From assembly GCA_022729775.1 (NCBI GenBank), contig DZBA01000035.1, positions 1 to 15,834 on the forward strand: 15,834 bases of DNA. The letters are read 5' to 3'. Positions 1 through 5,591 of this stretch are shown in pieces. Both the position numbers and the translations under genes were made by a program. This stretch comes from Anaerolinea thermophila. GTDB lineage: Bacteria; Chloroflexota; Anaerolineae; Anaerolineales; Villigracilaceae. The first letter of the stretch is position 1. Every line of letters starts with the position of its first letter. The notes below the pieces were generated by a model. That model saw nothing but the letters and a program-made list of their open reading frames with translations, did no database searches and was not told the origin of the DNA.

Positions 1-57
1 GAATTTGCCACTTGACATAACCTCAAAATGCTTAACTTGTGACTGATGCAATAAGCG

Positions 58-140
58 CAAAAATTATCCGCTAATTTACGCTAATCCGCGCGAACTTGGA
101 TTTTTATTCGCGAAAATTCGTGCAGATTGGCGGAAAAAAT
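58..140. repeat. Imperfect palindromic intergenic repeat
   Basis: Two arms, about 62-96 and 108-138, are inverted copies of one another. The reverse complement of the left arm and the right arm both begin TTCGCG and both contain an ATT(A/G)GCGG word about 20 bases further in. Identity over the arms is roughly 70 percent by eye. The centre is a short A/T-rich spacer. No convincing gene overlaps it. The shape suggests a dispersed palindromic repeat lying downstream of the leftward operon. Nothing else was recognised in positions 1-174. Confidence 0.5.
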
Positions 141-174
141 ACAAACCACGCTTAAATGCAGTCTTACCGAACTT

Positions 175-203
175 GAATTCCCGCAAGTAGAACTTGCGGA
201 TTC
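175..203 (-). terminator. Hairpin at the 3' end of the leftward operon
   Basis: CCGCAAGT (181-188) and ACTTGCGG (192-199) pair perfectly around a 3-base loop. GAAT (175-178) and ATTC (200-203) extend the stem past a 2-base bulge. It lies just beyond the stop codon of the class II aldolase at 220. On the minus strand there is no run of T after the stem, so it is at best a weak intrinsic terminator, or a 3'-end protecting hairpin. Confidence 0.45.
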
Positions 204-219
204 CGTTAACTTACGATTG

Positions 220-987
220 TTAAACTGCATTTGCCAATTTACGGCGGAATTCTTCGTCGGGGCGGTTGATGATTCTCATTACATCATTTTCAGAAATGAA
301 ATTCGGTCCGCCGAGAGCGTACGTGCCAAGTAAAATCCGCGCGGATTTTACTGCCATCGCGGTGATATTTTCCGCTTCTTGCGCGCTTTGTCCCAGCGCG
401 ACCATGCCGTGGTTGAGCAGGTAAAACACGCGCGGCGCTTGTCCCCAGCGCGCGATGTAAGCGCGGATTTCTCCCAGCAAACTTCGCGCAATGGGCAGCC
501 CGGGGTCGGCATAATCTATGATGATGGGTTCGGGTCCAAGGTACAGCGCGGTCTCAGAAAACAAATGTCCCGAAAGAGCCTCACGCGCGTTGCGCGAACA
601 TAAGATGGAATTCAACGCGATGGGGTGAGTGTGTGCTACGTATTTTGCTCCACATTCGGTGAGGGCAAGCGCGTGAAAAACAGTTTCAATCGAAGGGTGA
701 CGCCCTTCCGGGTCAACACGCGCGGCGGAAAGTAAACGCTTCATGTCATCGTCGTCAGAGGGTGGGCGTTTCAAAATATCGAGGATGGGCGCAAAACGCA
801 CTTCGGTAAAACCATCTGCGCTAATTCCTTCTAACATTGCGCCGCTTGCCTTGACCCAAAACGTATCAGAATCTATGCGGGCGGATGTGTTGCCGTCGCC
901 CAGAATAACCAAATCACGCGAAGGGTCGCCGATCCGGCGGGACATGCCGACAAGTTTTTCAAGAATGGTGGAGGCGTTGTCTGTCAT
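220..987 (-). CDS. Class II (zinc-type) aldolase, DrdA/Ald2/fuculose-phosphate aldolase-like
   Basis: This is a 255-residue member of the class II aldolase/adducin fold, which cleaves ketose 1-phosphates to DHAP plus an aldehyde. The whole metal site is visible: E101 in PSIET, H119 and H121 in AHTHP, and H193 in NHG. The phosphate-binding segment GDGNTSAR (30-37) and KASG (46-49) are also present. It is somewhat longer than a typical FucA of about 215 residues. The start ATG lies two bases after the stop codon of the upstream dehydrogenase, so translation is probably coupled. Beside two MtnA-type isomerases and an MtnK-type kinase, the expected substrate is 5-deoxyribulose 1-phosphate or 5-methylthioribulose 1-phosphate, as for DrdA and Ald2. 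Fuculose- or rhamnulose-1-phosphate is possible, since the family cannot be resolved by eye. The fold assignment is secure; the substrate is inferred. Confidence 0.85.
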   Translation of the reverse strand: MTDNASTILEKLVGMSRRIGDPSRDLVILGDGNTSARIDSDTFWVKASGAMLEGISADGFTEVRFAPILDILKRPPSDDDDMKRLLSAARVDPEGRHPSIETVFHALALTECGAKYVAHTHPIALNSILCSRNAREALSGHLFSETALYLGPEPIIIDYADPGLPIARSLLGEIRAYIARWGQAPRVFYLLNHGMVALGQSAQEAENITAMAVKSARILLGTYALGGPNFISENDVMRIINRPDEEFRRKLANAV

Positions 988-989
988 GG

Positions 990-1877
990 CTAAATTACGC
1001 GGTCGCTTCCGCCGTCAATGGGGATTTGCGCGCCGGTGATGAACTCGAACATGGCTCCCAGCATATTGGCGACAAACTCGCCAACGTAGCGGCTGTTGAT
1101 TTCCACGCCCAATAGGTTGCGGCGTTTGTATTGCTCCACAGTCAAGCCGTAATGAGCGGCGCGCGCTTCTAAAACTTCTTTTGTCCAAATGCCGGTGTCG
1201 AAAACCTGGTCGGGGTGAATCATATTTACGCGAATGCCGTCCTTCGCCCATTCGAGCGCGGCAACACGTCCCATTTGAGTCACTGCCGCTTTTGAAGAGG
1301 AATAAGCAACCGCGCCGGCGCCCGGCGCAAGCACATTCTTTGAAGCGTTGATAACGACGCGCCCGTAGCGCGGCGCGCGTTTCATCAGCGGATGGGCGCG
1401 GCGCATGATGGATAAATTCGGGTCGAGGTTGATTGCCATCACCTTGCGCCAGTCATCCATGCCCAGTGATTCGATGCGGATGCCGGGCGGGAAAATCCCC
1501 GCGTTCAGTACCAGCATGTCGAGTCCGCCAAAGGCGTTGATCATTTTTTCAAAAGCGGAATCAAGCGCGGCTTCATCGGTCAGGTCAATTTTGATTCCCA
1601 GATAAAGCGGGCTGTCGAACAAACCTTCCACCGCTGGGTTGATATCCATGTTGACCACCGCCGCGCCGCGTTCCAACAGCGATTGGGCAATGGCTTTTCC
1701 AATTCCGGATGCGCCGCCGGTGACGAGCGCAATTTCGCCGCTGAATACGCCCGCGGATGAAATAGAGGCGCCCTCGACGGGCGCCCCTTCACGAATCAAT
1801 GTCGGATGTCCCGATTTGCGCGAGACTTCCAGACGTTTTTCTGCAATAGCAATTTGTACTTCAGGCGCTGGTTGCAT
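990..1877 (-). CDS. Short-chain dehydrogenase/reductase resembling the SDR half of RhaE/YuxG-type fusions
   Basis: This is a 295-residue NAD(P)-dependent SDR. It shows the nucleotide-binding TGGASGIG (53-60), D78 at the end of the second strand (favouring NAD), NAG (125-127), catalytic S179, and YSSSK with Y192 and K196. The C-terminal part, with the HPD..FDTGIW block (221-231), TVEQYK and a GAQIP..GG end, resembles the dehydrogenase half of bifunctional rhamnulose-1-phosphate aldolase/lactaldehyde dehydrogenases. Here it is a separate gene upstream of an aldolase gene, not fused behind one. About 48 residues precede the Rossmann core, longer than in most classical SDRs, and may be a linker remnant. 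AGGA lies eight bases before the ATG. Its likely role is to oxidise or reduce the short aldehyde released by the neighbouring aldolase. Family is firm; role is inferred. Confidence 0.85.
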   Translation of the reverse strand: MQPAPEVQIAIAEKRLEVSRKSGHPTLIREGAPVEGASISSAGVFSGEIALVTGGASGIGKAIAQSLLERGAAVVNMDINPAVEGLFDSPLYLGIKIDLTDEAALDSAFEKMINAFGGLDMLVLNAGIFPPGIRIESLGMDDWRKVMAINLDPNLSIMRRAHPLMKRAPRYGRVVINASKNVLAPGAGAVAYSSSKAAVTQMGRVAALEWAKDGIRVNMIHPDQVFDTGIWTKEVLEARAAHYGLTVEQYKRRNLLGVEINSRYVGEFVANMLGAMFEFITGAQIPIDGGSDRVI

Positions 1878-1892
1878 GTTTTTTTTCCTGCG

Positions 1893-2687
1893 CTATTTTT
1901 TATTGCGCTTCATTTCCTCAAAGACTTCAAAGGCTTCTTTGGGAGTTGCTTTTTCGTGAATGACCATTTGCAAAGCGCGCGCCATGCCTTCGGGGCATTC
2001 GTTCTGCCAGATGTTGCGTCCGAGGTTTACGCCAATGGCGCCCTTTTGCATTCCGTCATACACGAATTCGATGACTTCCAAATCGTTCTCGGTGCGCGGT
2101 CCGCCGGCGATGACGACGGGAACGGGGCAGCCTTCGACGACTTTTTCGAAGTCTTCGCAGTAATAGGTTTTGACCACTGCCGCGCCTTGTTCCGCGCATA
2201 CGCGCGAGGCAAGCGCCAGATAGCGCGCGGATTTCTTTTCTTCTTCGCGTCCAACAGCGGTGACAGCCATGACCGGAATGCCGTAATCGGAACATTCGTC
2301 CACAAGTTTGGAGAGCGCCATAATGGTCTGGTGTTCGTATTTGCTGCCGACATACACAGAAATTCCAACCGCGGCGGCGTTCAAGCGGATAATTTCGCGG
2401 GTCGAGACGGAGACTTCTTCGTTAGAGAGATCGTCGCCAATCATACTGTTTCCGCCGGAAACGCGCAGAATGAGCGGGGTTTCCATATTTGGGGTGAGCG
2501 AGAAGCGCACAGAACCGCGCGGCATGAAGACCGCGTCTACATATTTCAACAGCGGTTCAGCGGTGCGGCCGGGATTTTCCAGACAATGTGTGGGACCTTG
2601 AAAGTAGCCATGATCCACTGCCAGATAAAAACAATGCCCATCAGATTTGATCGTGCGGGCGAGACGATTAGCCATACCCCATTCCAT
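1893..2687 (-). CDS. LsrF-like class I aldolase (DhnA/FbaB superfamily)
   Basis: This 264-residue TIM-barrel class I aldolase is close to E. coli LsrF as remembered. It shares the EWGM.NRL start, DHGYFQGP (25-32), YVGS.YEHQ (112-120), VVKTYY (171-176), GCPVP.VIAGG (186-196) and a LGRNI.Q block (222-228). K173 aligns with the Schiff-base lysine of LsrF. It lacks the roughly 25-residue N-terminal extension of E. coli LsrF. LsrF acts as a thiolase on the phosphorylated AI-2 product, but this window has no LsrK, LsrG or LsrR. The enzyme may instead cleave a ketopentose 1-phosphate or a further product of the pathway. GGAG precedes the ATG by nine bases. The SDR gene follows after a 15-base gap. 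The LsrF-like family is confident; the reaction is open. Confidence 0.82.
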   Translation of the reverse strand: MEWGMANRLARTIKSDGHCFYLAVDHGYFQGPTHCLENPGRTAEPLLKYVDAVFMPRGSVRFSLTPNMETPLILRVSGGNSMIGDDLSNEEVSVSTREIIRLNAAAVGISVYVGSKYEHQTIMALSKLVDECSDYGIPVMAVTAVGREEEKKSARYLALASRVCAEQGAAVVKTYYCEDFEKVVEGCPVPVVIAGGPRTENDLEVIEFVYDGMQKGAIGVNLGRNIWQNECPEGMARALQMVIHEKATPKEAFEVFEEMKRNKK

Positions 2688-2716
2688 AGTATTTTTCTCC
2701 TTGTGTGAAAGTTTTA

Positions 2717-2746
2717 TGTGGCGCGGAAGTTTGACTTCAGCGCACA
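2717..2746 (-). other. Intercistronic hairpin between the four-Cys ORF and the LsrF-like gene
   Basis: Read on the minus strand, TGTG/CACA, CGC/GCG and GAAGT/ACTTC pair around a CAA loop, with one bulge and one mismatch, giving about 12 pairs. No T-run follows. It lies in the 65-base gap between coding regions, the widest gap of this operon apart from its promoter region. It could be a processing or stability element, or a weak attenuator. Confidence 0.4.
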
Positions 2747-2752
2747 GCCTTA

Positions 2753-2965
2753 TTACTTTTGCGGACGAACGACCAAATAGCCTTTTTCAATCAACCAGGC
2801 GTGAAACTCATGCGTGGTGTGAATGCAGTTTGTTTTGCATATCGAGCGGATTTGCTCATAGGCTTCGGAGCCGGCTTCCTGCTGGTTGAGAAGAACCTGT
2901 ACTTTGCACGGCAGCGCGTTACAAAACTCACGCTTTTGATATTCGATATAGCCTTCCATGTCCAT
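2753..2965 (-). CDS. Small four-cysteine protein of unknown function
   Basis: This is a 70-residue ORF in the operon between the isomerase and LsrF-like genes. The ATG is 15 bases after the isomerase stop and is preceded by GGAG seven bases upstream, so it is very probably translated. It has no signal peptide or membrane segment. Four cysteines form a C-x4-C (C15, C20) and a C-x3-C (C43, C47). The second pair is followed by the His-rich stretch IHTTHEFHAWL, with H49, H52 and H55, and by a basic end, KGYLVVRPQK. The layout suggests metal or Fe-S binding, or a redox-sensitive fold, but no family was recognised. Given its place it could be an accessory to an aldolase or isomerase, or a small regulator. 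No function is claimed. Confidence 0.72.
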   Translation of the reverse strand: MDMEGYIEYQKREFCNALPCKVQVLLNQQEAGSEAYEQIRSICKTNCIHTTHEFHAWLIEKGYLVVRPQK

Positions 2966-2980
2966 TGTTGTTTCTCCAGT

Positions 2981-4105
2981 TTATGCTTTTCGTTTTTCAG
3001 GATACAGTTTATATACGCCCTCTGCAGAAGCCGGGCTGATTCCACGCTCGGTGATAAGCCCGGTAATCAAGCGCGAGGGGGTGACGTCAAAACCAAAGTT
3101 TGCTGCCGCGCTTTTTTCAGGGGTTAAGCGGACGCTCTTTACGCCGTCTTCTGTCCAACCGTCAATCCAGGTTACTTCCTCGCCGCCGCGCTGTTCAACG
3201 GGGATTTGCTTTACGCCGTCGGTCATGACCCAGTCAAAGGTTGAAGAAGGTAAAGCGACATAGAAAGGCACGCCGTTGTCTTTGGCTGCCAATGCTTTAA
3301 GATACGTCCCGATTTTATTGGCGGCGTCGCCGGTGTGCGTTACGCGGTCTGCGCCGGTGATGACCATGTCTACCATGCCGTGCTGCATCAGGTGTCCGCC
3401 GACATTGTCCGCGATGACGGTGTGTGGAACGCCGTGTTGACCCAGCTCGTAAGCGGTCAAGCGCGCGCCTTGATTGCGCGGGCGGGTTTCATCCACCCAA
3501 ACATGAATCGGAATTCCGCGCTCGAAGGCTGCATACATGGGAGCAGTAGCCGTTCCGTAATCTACAAACGCAAGCCAGCCGGCGTTGCAATGGGTGAGGA
3601 TGTTGACCGGCGCGCCATTTTTGCGCTTGCTGATTTCGGCGATGATTTCCACGCCATGCTCGCCGATGCGGCGGCAGTAATCAGCGTCTTCATCCGCGAT
3701 GGCTTGCGCGGTATCCAGCGCGGCTTGCAGCGGATTTTGCGGATTCGCGTGCATGGCATCCAGCGAGCGATGCGTACCCCATTCCAGATTGACAGCGGTT
3801 GGGCGCGTGGCTTTGAGCATTTCGCCTTGACTTTGCATTTCCTGGTAAAACGATTCGCTGCCCGCGCTGAATTTCCCGCCCATTGCTTTGAATGCGGCAA
3901 GGTACATTCCGTAACCTGCCATCGCGCCGATGAGACCCGCGCCGCGCGCGTGCATTTCTTTGACAGCAACCGCCGCGTCTTCGATGGTGTGTAAGTCTTC
4001 AATCACCAACTCAAAGGGGAGGTAACGCTGGTCAATAATTTGCACAACAGACGGGTCATCTGGCTTGAGCCATACGGTGCGATAATGCTTTCCTTGAATT
4101 TTCAC
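2981..4105 (-). CDS. MtnA/eIF2B-alpha-type aldose-1-phosphate isomerase, divergent paralogue (DrdI-like)
   Basis: This 374-residue member of the MtnA/eIF2B-alpha isomerase family converts ribose-1-phosphate-type sugars (MTR-1-P or 5-deoxyribose-1-P) to the ketose 1-phosphate. The catalytic cysteine is C173 in THCNAGWLA and the catalytic aspartate is D253 in TGADRV. RPTAVNLEWG (101-110), DETRPRNQGARLTAYEL, DNVG and GDAANKIGT are also present. It has RGAGLIG (54-60) where canonical MtnA, including the paralogue at 10715, has RGAPAIG, and it carries a longer C-terminal insert. This points to the 5-deoxyribose-1-phosphate isomerase (DrdI) side of the family, which is an inference. The start codon is GTG, with AAAGG ten bases upstream. 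It follows the regulator gene by 55 bases and heads the enzyme part of the leftward operon. Confidence 0.85.
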   Translation of the reverse strand: MKIQGKHYRTVWLKPDDPSVVQIIDQRYLPFELVIEDLHTIEDAAVAVKEMHARGAGLIGAMAGYGMYLAAFKAMGGKFSAGSESFYQEMQSQGEMLKATRPTAVNLEWGTHRSLDAMHANPQNPLQAALDTAQAIADEDADYCRRIGEHGVEIIAEISKRKNGAPVNILTHCNAGWLAFVDYGTATAPMYAAFERGIPIHVWVDETRPRNQGARLTAYELGQHGVPHTVIADNVGGHLMQHGMVDMVITGADRVTHTGDAANKIGTYLKALAAKDNGVPFYVALPSSTFDWVMTDGVKQIPVEQRGGEEVTWIDGWTEDGVKSVRLTPEKSAAANFGFDVTPSRLITGLITERGISPASAEGVYKLYPEKRKA

Positions 4106-4160
4106 TGAAACAACGCCTTTCTGTTGGACATTAATCTTCGTTCGCCCAACTCAAACAAGA

Positions 4161-5018
4161 TTAGATGGATTTTGCAAGCACCGCGTCCCAGATCTTGCGT
4201 TCATTTTTGACCGAAGTTTCCAGGTTGCGGAGCGAGAGGATAACGTAAAGCGCGTCAATGATCGAAATTTGCGCGACGCGCGAGGCGATGACTTCGCTGC
4301 GATTCTCTTTCGATGGGCTGAGAAAGGTCAGGTCGGCATGGCGCGTGATGGGTGATTGCGCATTACCGGTGATGACAATGTTGAACGCGCCATTTTTCTT
4401 GGCTTGCTCTAATGTTGTCACCGGGTCAGTGGATGAACCGGATTGCGAGACGCCGATAACGACATCGCCCGGTTCGAGCAACGCGGCATCCATCAATTGC
4501 AGGTATGAGTCTGTGTAAGCGCGGCAGTTTAATCCCAGCCGGAAGAATTTGTTATAAGCATCCTGAACAATGGGACCCGATGTGCCAACCCCAATCAATA
4601 AAATCCGCTTTGCGTCTTGGATAGCCGCAACCGCGCGCGCCAGCGCGTCCATATCCATTACTTCTAAAGTATCGCGCAGGGCTTGAATGTTGGTCATGAA
4701 TACTTTGCGGGCAAGAGTGGGGACATCGTCGTTCACGTCCACATCTTCATGGACAATTTGGTCTGGGCGCGCCATGTCTTGCGCCATCATCATTTTTAGG
4801 TGCGTGTATCCACGAAACCCGGCATTGCGACAGAAACGCAAGACTGTGGTGTCACTTACCCCACATTCTTGAGCCACTTGCGCCATCGAAAGTTGAATTA
4901 CTTCATTGGGATTTTGCAAGACCCAATTAGCAACGCGCACTTCGGAATCGTTTAACGCCGGCAGCTGGCTGCGGATGAGGGATAGGGAGTTGGGTTGGGG
5001 GGTAAATGTTGTTTCCAT
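4161..5018 (-). CDS. RpiR-family transcriptional regulator (HTH plus SIS domain)
   Basis: This 285-residue regulator has an N-terminal RpiR-type HTH (about residues 10-80, including SMAQVAQECGVSDTTVLRFC) and a C-terminal SIS domain (about 128-260) with GVGTSG (143-148) and SQSGSSTD (191-198). SIS domains of this family bind phosphosugars, so the effector is probably a sugar phosphate made by this pathway. The frame stays open upstream to 5276, but that extension runs through the MITE-like repeat and across the promoter at 5070-5098. The ATG at 5018, 45 bases or so after the predicted transcription start, is therefore chosen; no clear Shine-Dalgarno precedes it. The gene is first in the leftward operon and divergent from the importer. 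It probably controls both arms, including itself. Confidence 0.87.
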   Translation of the reverse strand: METTFTPQPNSLSLIRSQLPALNDSEVRVANWVLQNPNEVIQLSMAQVAQECGVSDTTVLRFCRNAGFRGYTHLKMMMAQDMARPDQIVHEDVDVNDDVPTLARKVFMTNIQALRDTLEVMDMDALARAVAAIQDAKRILLIGVGTSGPIVQDAYNKFFRLGLNCRAYTDSYLQLMDAALLEPGDVVIGVSQSGSSTDPVTTLEQAKKNGAFNIVITGNAQSPITRHADLTFLSPSKENRSEVIASRVAQISIIDALYVILSLRNLETSVKNERKIWDAVLAKSI

Positions 5019-5028
5019 CGCATAAATG

Positions 5029-5038
5029 GCGGTACTAC
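5029..5038. promoter_or_regulatory. Candidate RpiR operator O2, leftward arm
   Basis: GCGGTACTAC reads GTAGTACCGC on the minus strand. It resembles O1 at 5057-5066 (GTGGTAC core plus T.C) and is offset from it by exactly 28 bp. It lies between the predicted transcription start and the start codon of the regulator, where a bound repressor would block elongation. The call rests on repetition of the word only. Confidence 0.42.
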
Positions 5039-5056
5039 GTAAGTGTCGTTTTTGTT

Positions 5057-5066
5057 GTGGTACTGC
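5057..5066. promoter_or_regulatory. Candidate RpiR operator O1, leftward arm
   Basis: GTGGTACTGC occurs here just downstream of the -10 box of the regulator promoter, overlapping the predicted transcription start. The identical 10-mer sits at the equivalent place after the importer promoter (5462-5471). A shared word at matching positions of two divergent promoters suggests a common operator. Confidence 0.5.
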
Positions 5067-5069
5067 TTC

Positions 5070-5098
5070 AATATAACTTAATACCATTTCAAAGTCAA
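5070..5098 (-). promoter_or_regulatory. Sigma70-type promoter of the regulator/isomerase/aldolase operon
   Basis: On the minus strand, TTGACT (5098-5093) is followed after 17 bases by TATATT (5075-5070), a near-consensus housekeeping promoter. Transcription would start near 5063. It excludes the upstream in-frame starts of the regulator and favours the ATG at 5018. Confidence 0.75.
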
Positions 5099-5128
5099 TA
5101 CTTTTTTTGTTTTTGCTCAAATTACTAA

Positions 5129-5297
5129 GTGACCTTACGCAGTGTCGTTCTGAGAGCAGCGAAGAACCTCTACAATTGTCTAGGAGACCCTCGCCTGCAC
5201 TGCAACGCACAGATCGCAGTGCGGCGCAAGTGTCGCTCCGCTCACATCGTCCCAATGTTCTTCGGGAGGGTGACACGCCTAAAGTGCGTAAGGTGAG
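5129..5297. mobile_element. MITE-like palindromic element A (169 bp)
   Basis: The ends are inverted repeats: GTGACCTTACGCA on the left, against CTCACCTTACGCA when the right end is reverse-complemented (11 of 13). Both borders carry the heptamer TTACTAA (5122-5128 and 5298-5304), as expected of a target-site duplication. Just inside the left end is a GTGTCGTTCTGAG...GCGAAGAAC block, of the kind often seen in dispersed bacterial palindromic repeats. It contains no credible gene and sits between the divergent promoters. Confidence 0.65.
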
Positions 5298-5304
5298 TTA
5301 CTAA

Positions 5305-5410
5305 CTCATCTTATGCGGCGTTGTCGTTTCGACGAGCAGAGCGAGGAGAAATCTTTTGTGCTAGGACAGGATTTCTCGCTTCGCTCGAAATGACACTGTG
5401 TAATGTCAAC
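5305..5410. mobile_element. MITE-like palindromic element B (106 bp), relative of element A
   Basis: The left end (CTCATCTTATGC) and the reverse-complemented right end (TTGACATTACACAGTGTC) resemble the ends of element A. An inner inverted repeat is built on GTC(G/A)TTTCGA and GAGAAATC. It is bordered by the same heptamer TTACTAA (5298-5304 and 5411-5417), so it abuts element A with one heptamer copy between them. There is no coding potential. It is best read as a shorter member of the same non-autonomous family. Confidence 0.6.
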
Positions 5411-5427
5411 TTACTAAAAACTGGCAC

Positions 5428-5456
5428 TTGACTTTGGAAATAATTTGAGATATATT
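5428..5456 (+). promoter_or_regulatory. Sigma70-type promoter of the importer/kinase operon
   Basis: TTGACT (5428-5433), a 17-bp spacer and TATATT (5451-5456) give the same boxes and spacing as the divergent promoter at 5070-5098. The bases after the -35 box are also alike (TTGG against TTGA, then AAT). Transcription would start near 5463, leaving a leader of about 128 bases before the binding-protein gene. Confidence 0.77.
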
Positions 5457-5461
5457 TTGTG

Positions 5462-5471
5462 GTGGTACTGC
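5462..5471. promoter_or_regulatory. Candidate RpiR operator O1, importer arm
   Basis: GTGGTACTGC, identical to the word at 5057-5066, begins six bases after the -10 box and overlaps the predicted transcription start. It is a good position for repression by the divergently encoded RpiR protein. Confidence 0.5.
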
Positions 5472-5489
5472 AATTAAAATAAATTTTGT

Positions 5490-5500
5490 GTAGTGATACC
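5490..5500. promoter_or_regulatory. Candidate RpiR operator O2, importer arm
   Basis: GTAGTGATACC contains GTAG and TACC half-words, as in GTAGTACCGC of the other arm, but with three extra bases between them. It begins 28 bp after O1, the same offset as in the leftward arm. The match is weaker than for O1. Confidence 0.35.
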
Positions 5501-5540
5501 AATTTTAGAAAATTGCAAGAAGGTTATCCATCGGTGTTTT

Positions 5541-5556
5541 CGGGGCATTCGCCCCG
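5541..5556 (+). promoter_or_regulatory. Leader hairpin before the binding-protein gene
   Basis: CGGGGC (5541-5546) and GCCCCG (5551-5556) form a perfect 6-bp stem with an ATTC loop, 35 bases before the start codon. It is not followed by a T-run, so it is not an intrinsic terminator in this direction. It could stabilise the mRNA. No known riboswitch pattern was recognised in the rest of the leader. Confidence 0.4.
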
Positions 5557-5591
5557 CACAAATCTATATTTGATATGAGGAGAAGGAAGAT

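Noticed and set aside
127..333. 68-residue plus-strand ORF
   Set aside because: It overlaps the hairpin and the 3' end of the class II aldolase and has no family resemblance.
1806..2708. 300-residue plus-strand ORF
   Set aside because: It lies antisense to the LsrF-like aldolase and part of the SDR, both with clear families and ribosome sites. Its own translation shows no recognisable domain and is rich in Phe and His, as expected of a shadow frame.
3335..3994. 219-residue plus-strand ORF
   Set aside because: It is antisense to the divergent isomerase gene, whose catalytic motifs are intact. No domain was seen in the ORF.
5019..5276. N-terminal extension of the RpiR regulator
   Set aside because: The extra frame runs through MITE element A and over the predicted promoter, and family members start close to the HTH.
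5464..5591. Riboswitch in the importer leader (SAM or other)
   Set aside because: Apart from one short GC hairpin, no conserved core of a known riboswitch class could be recognised.
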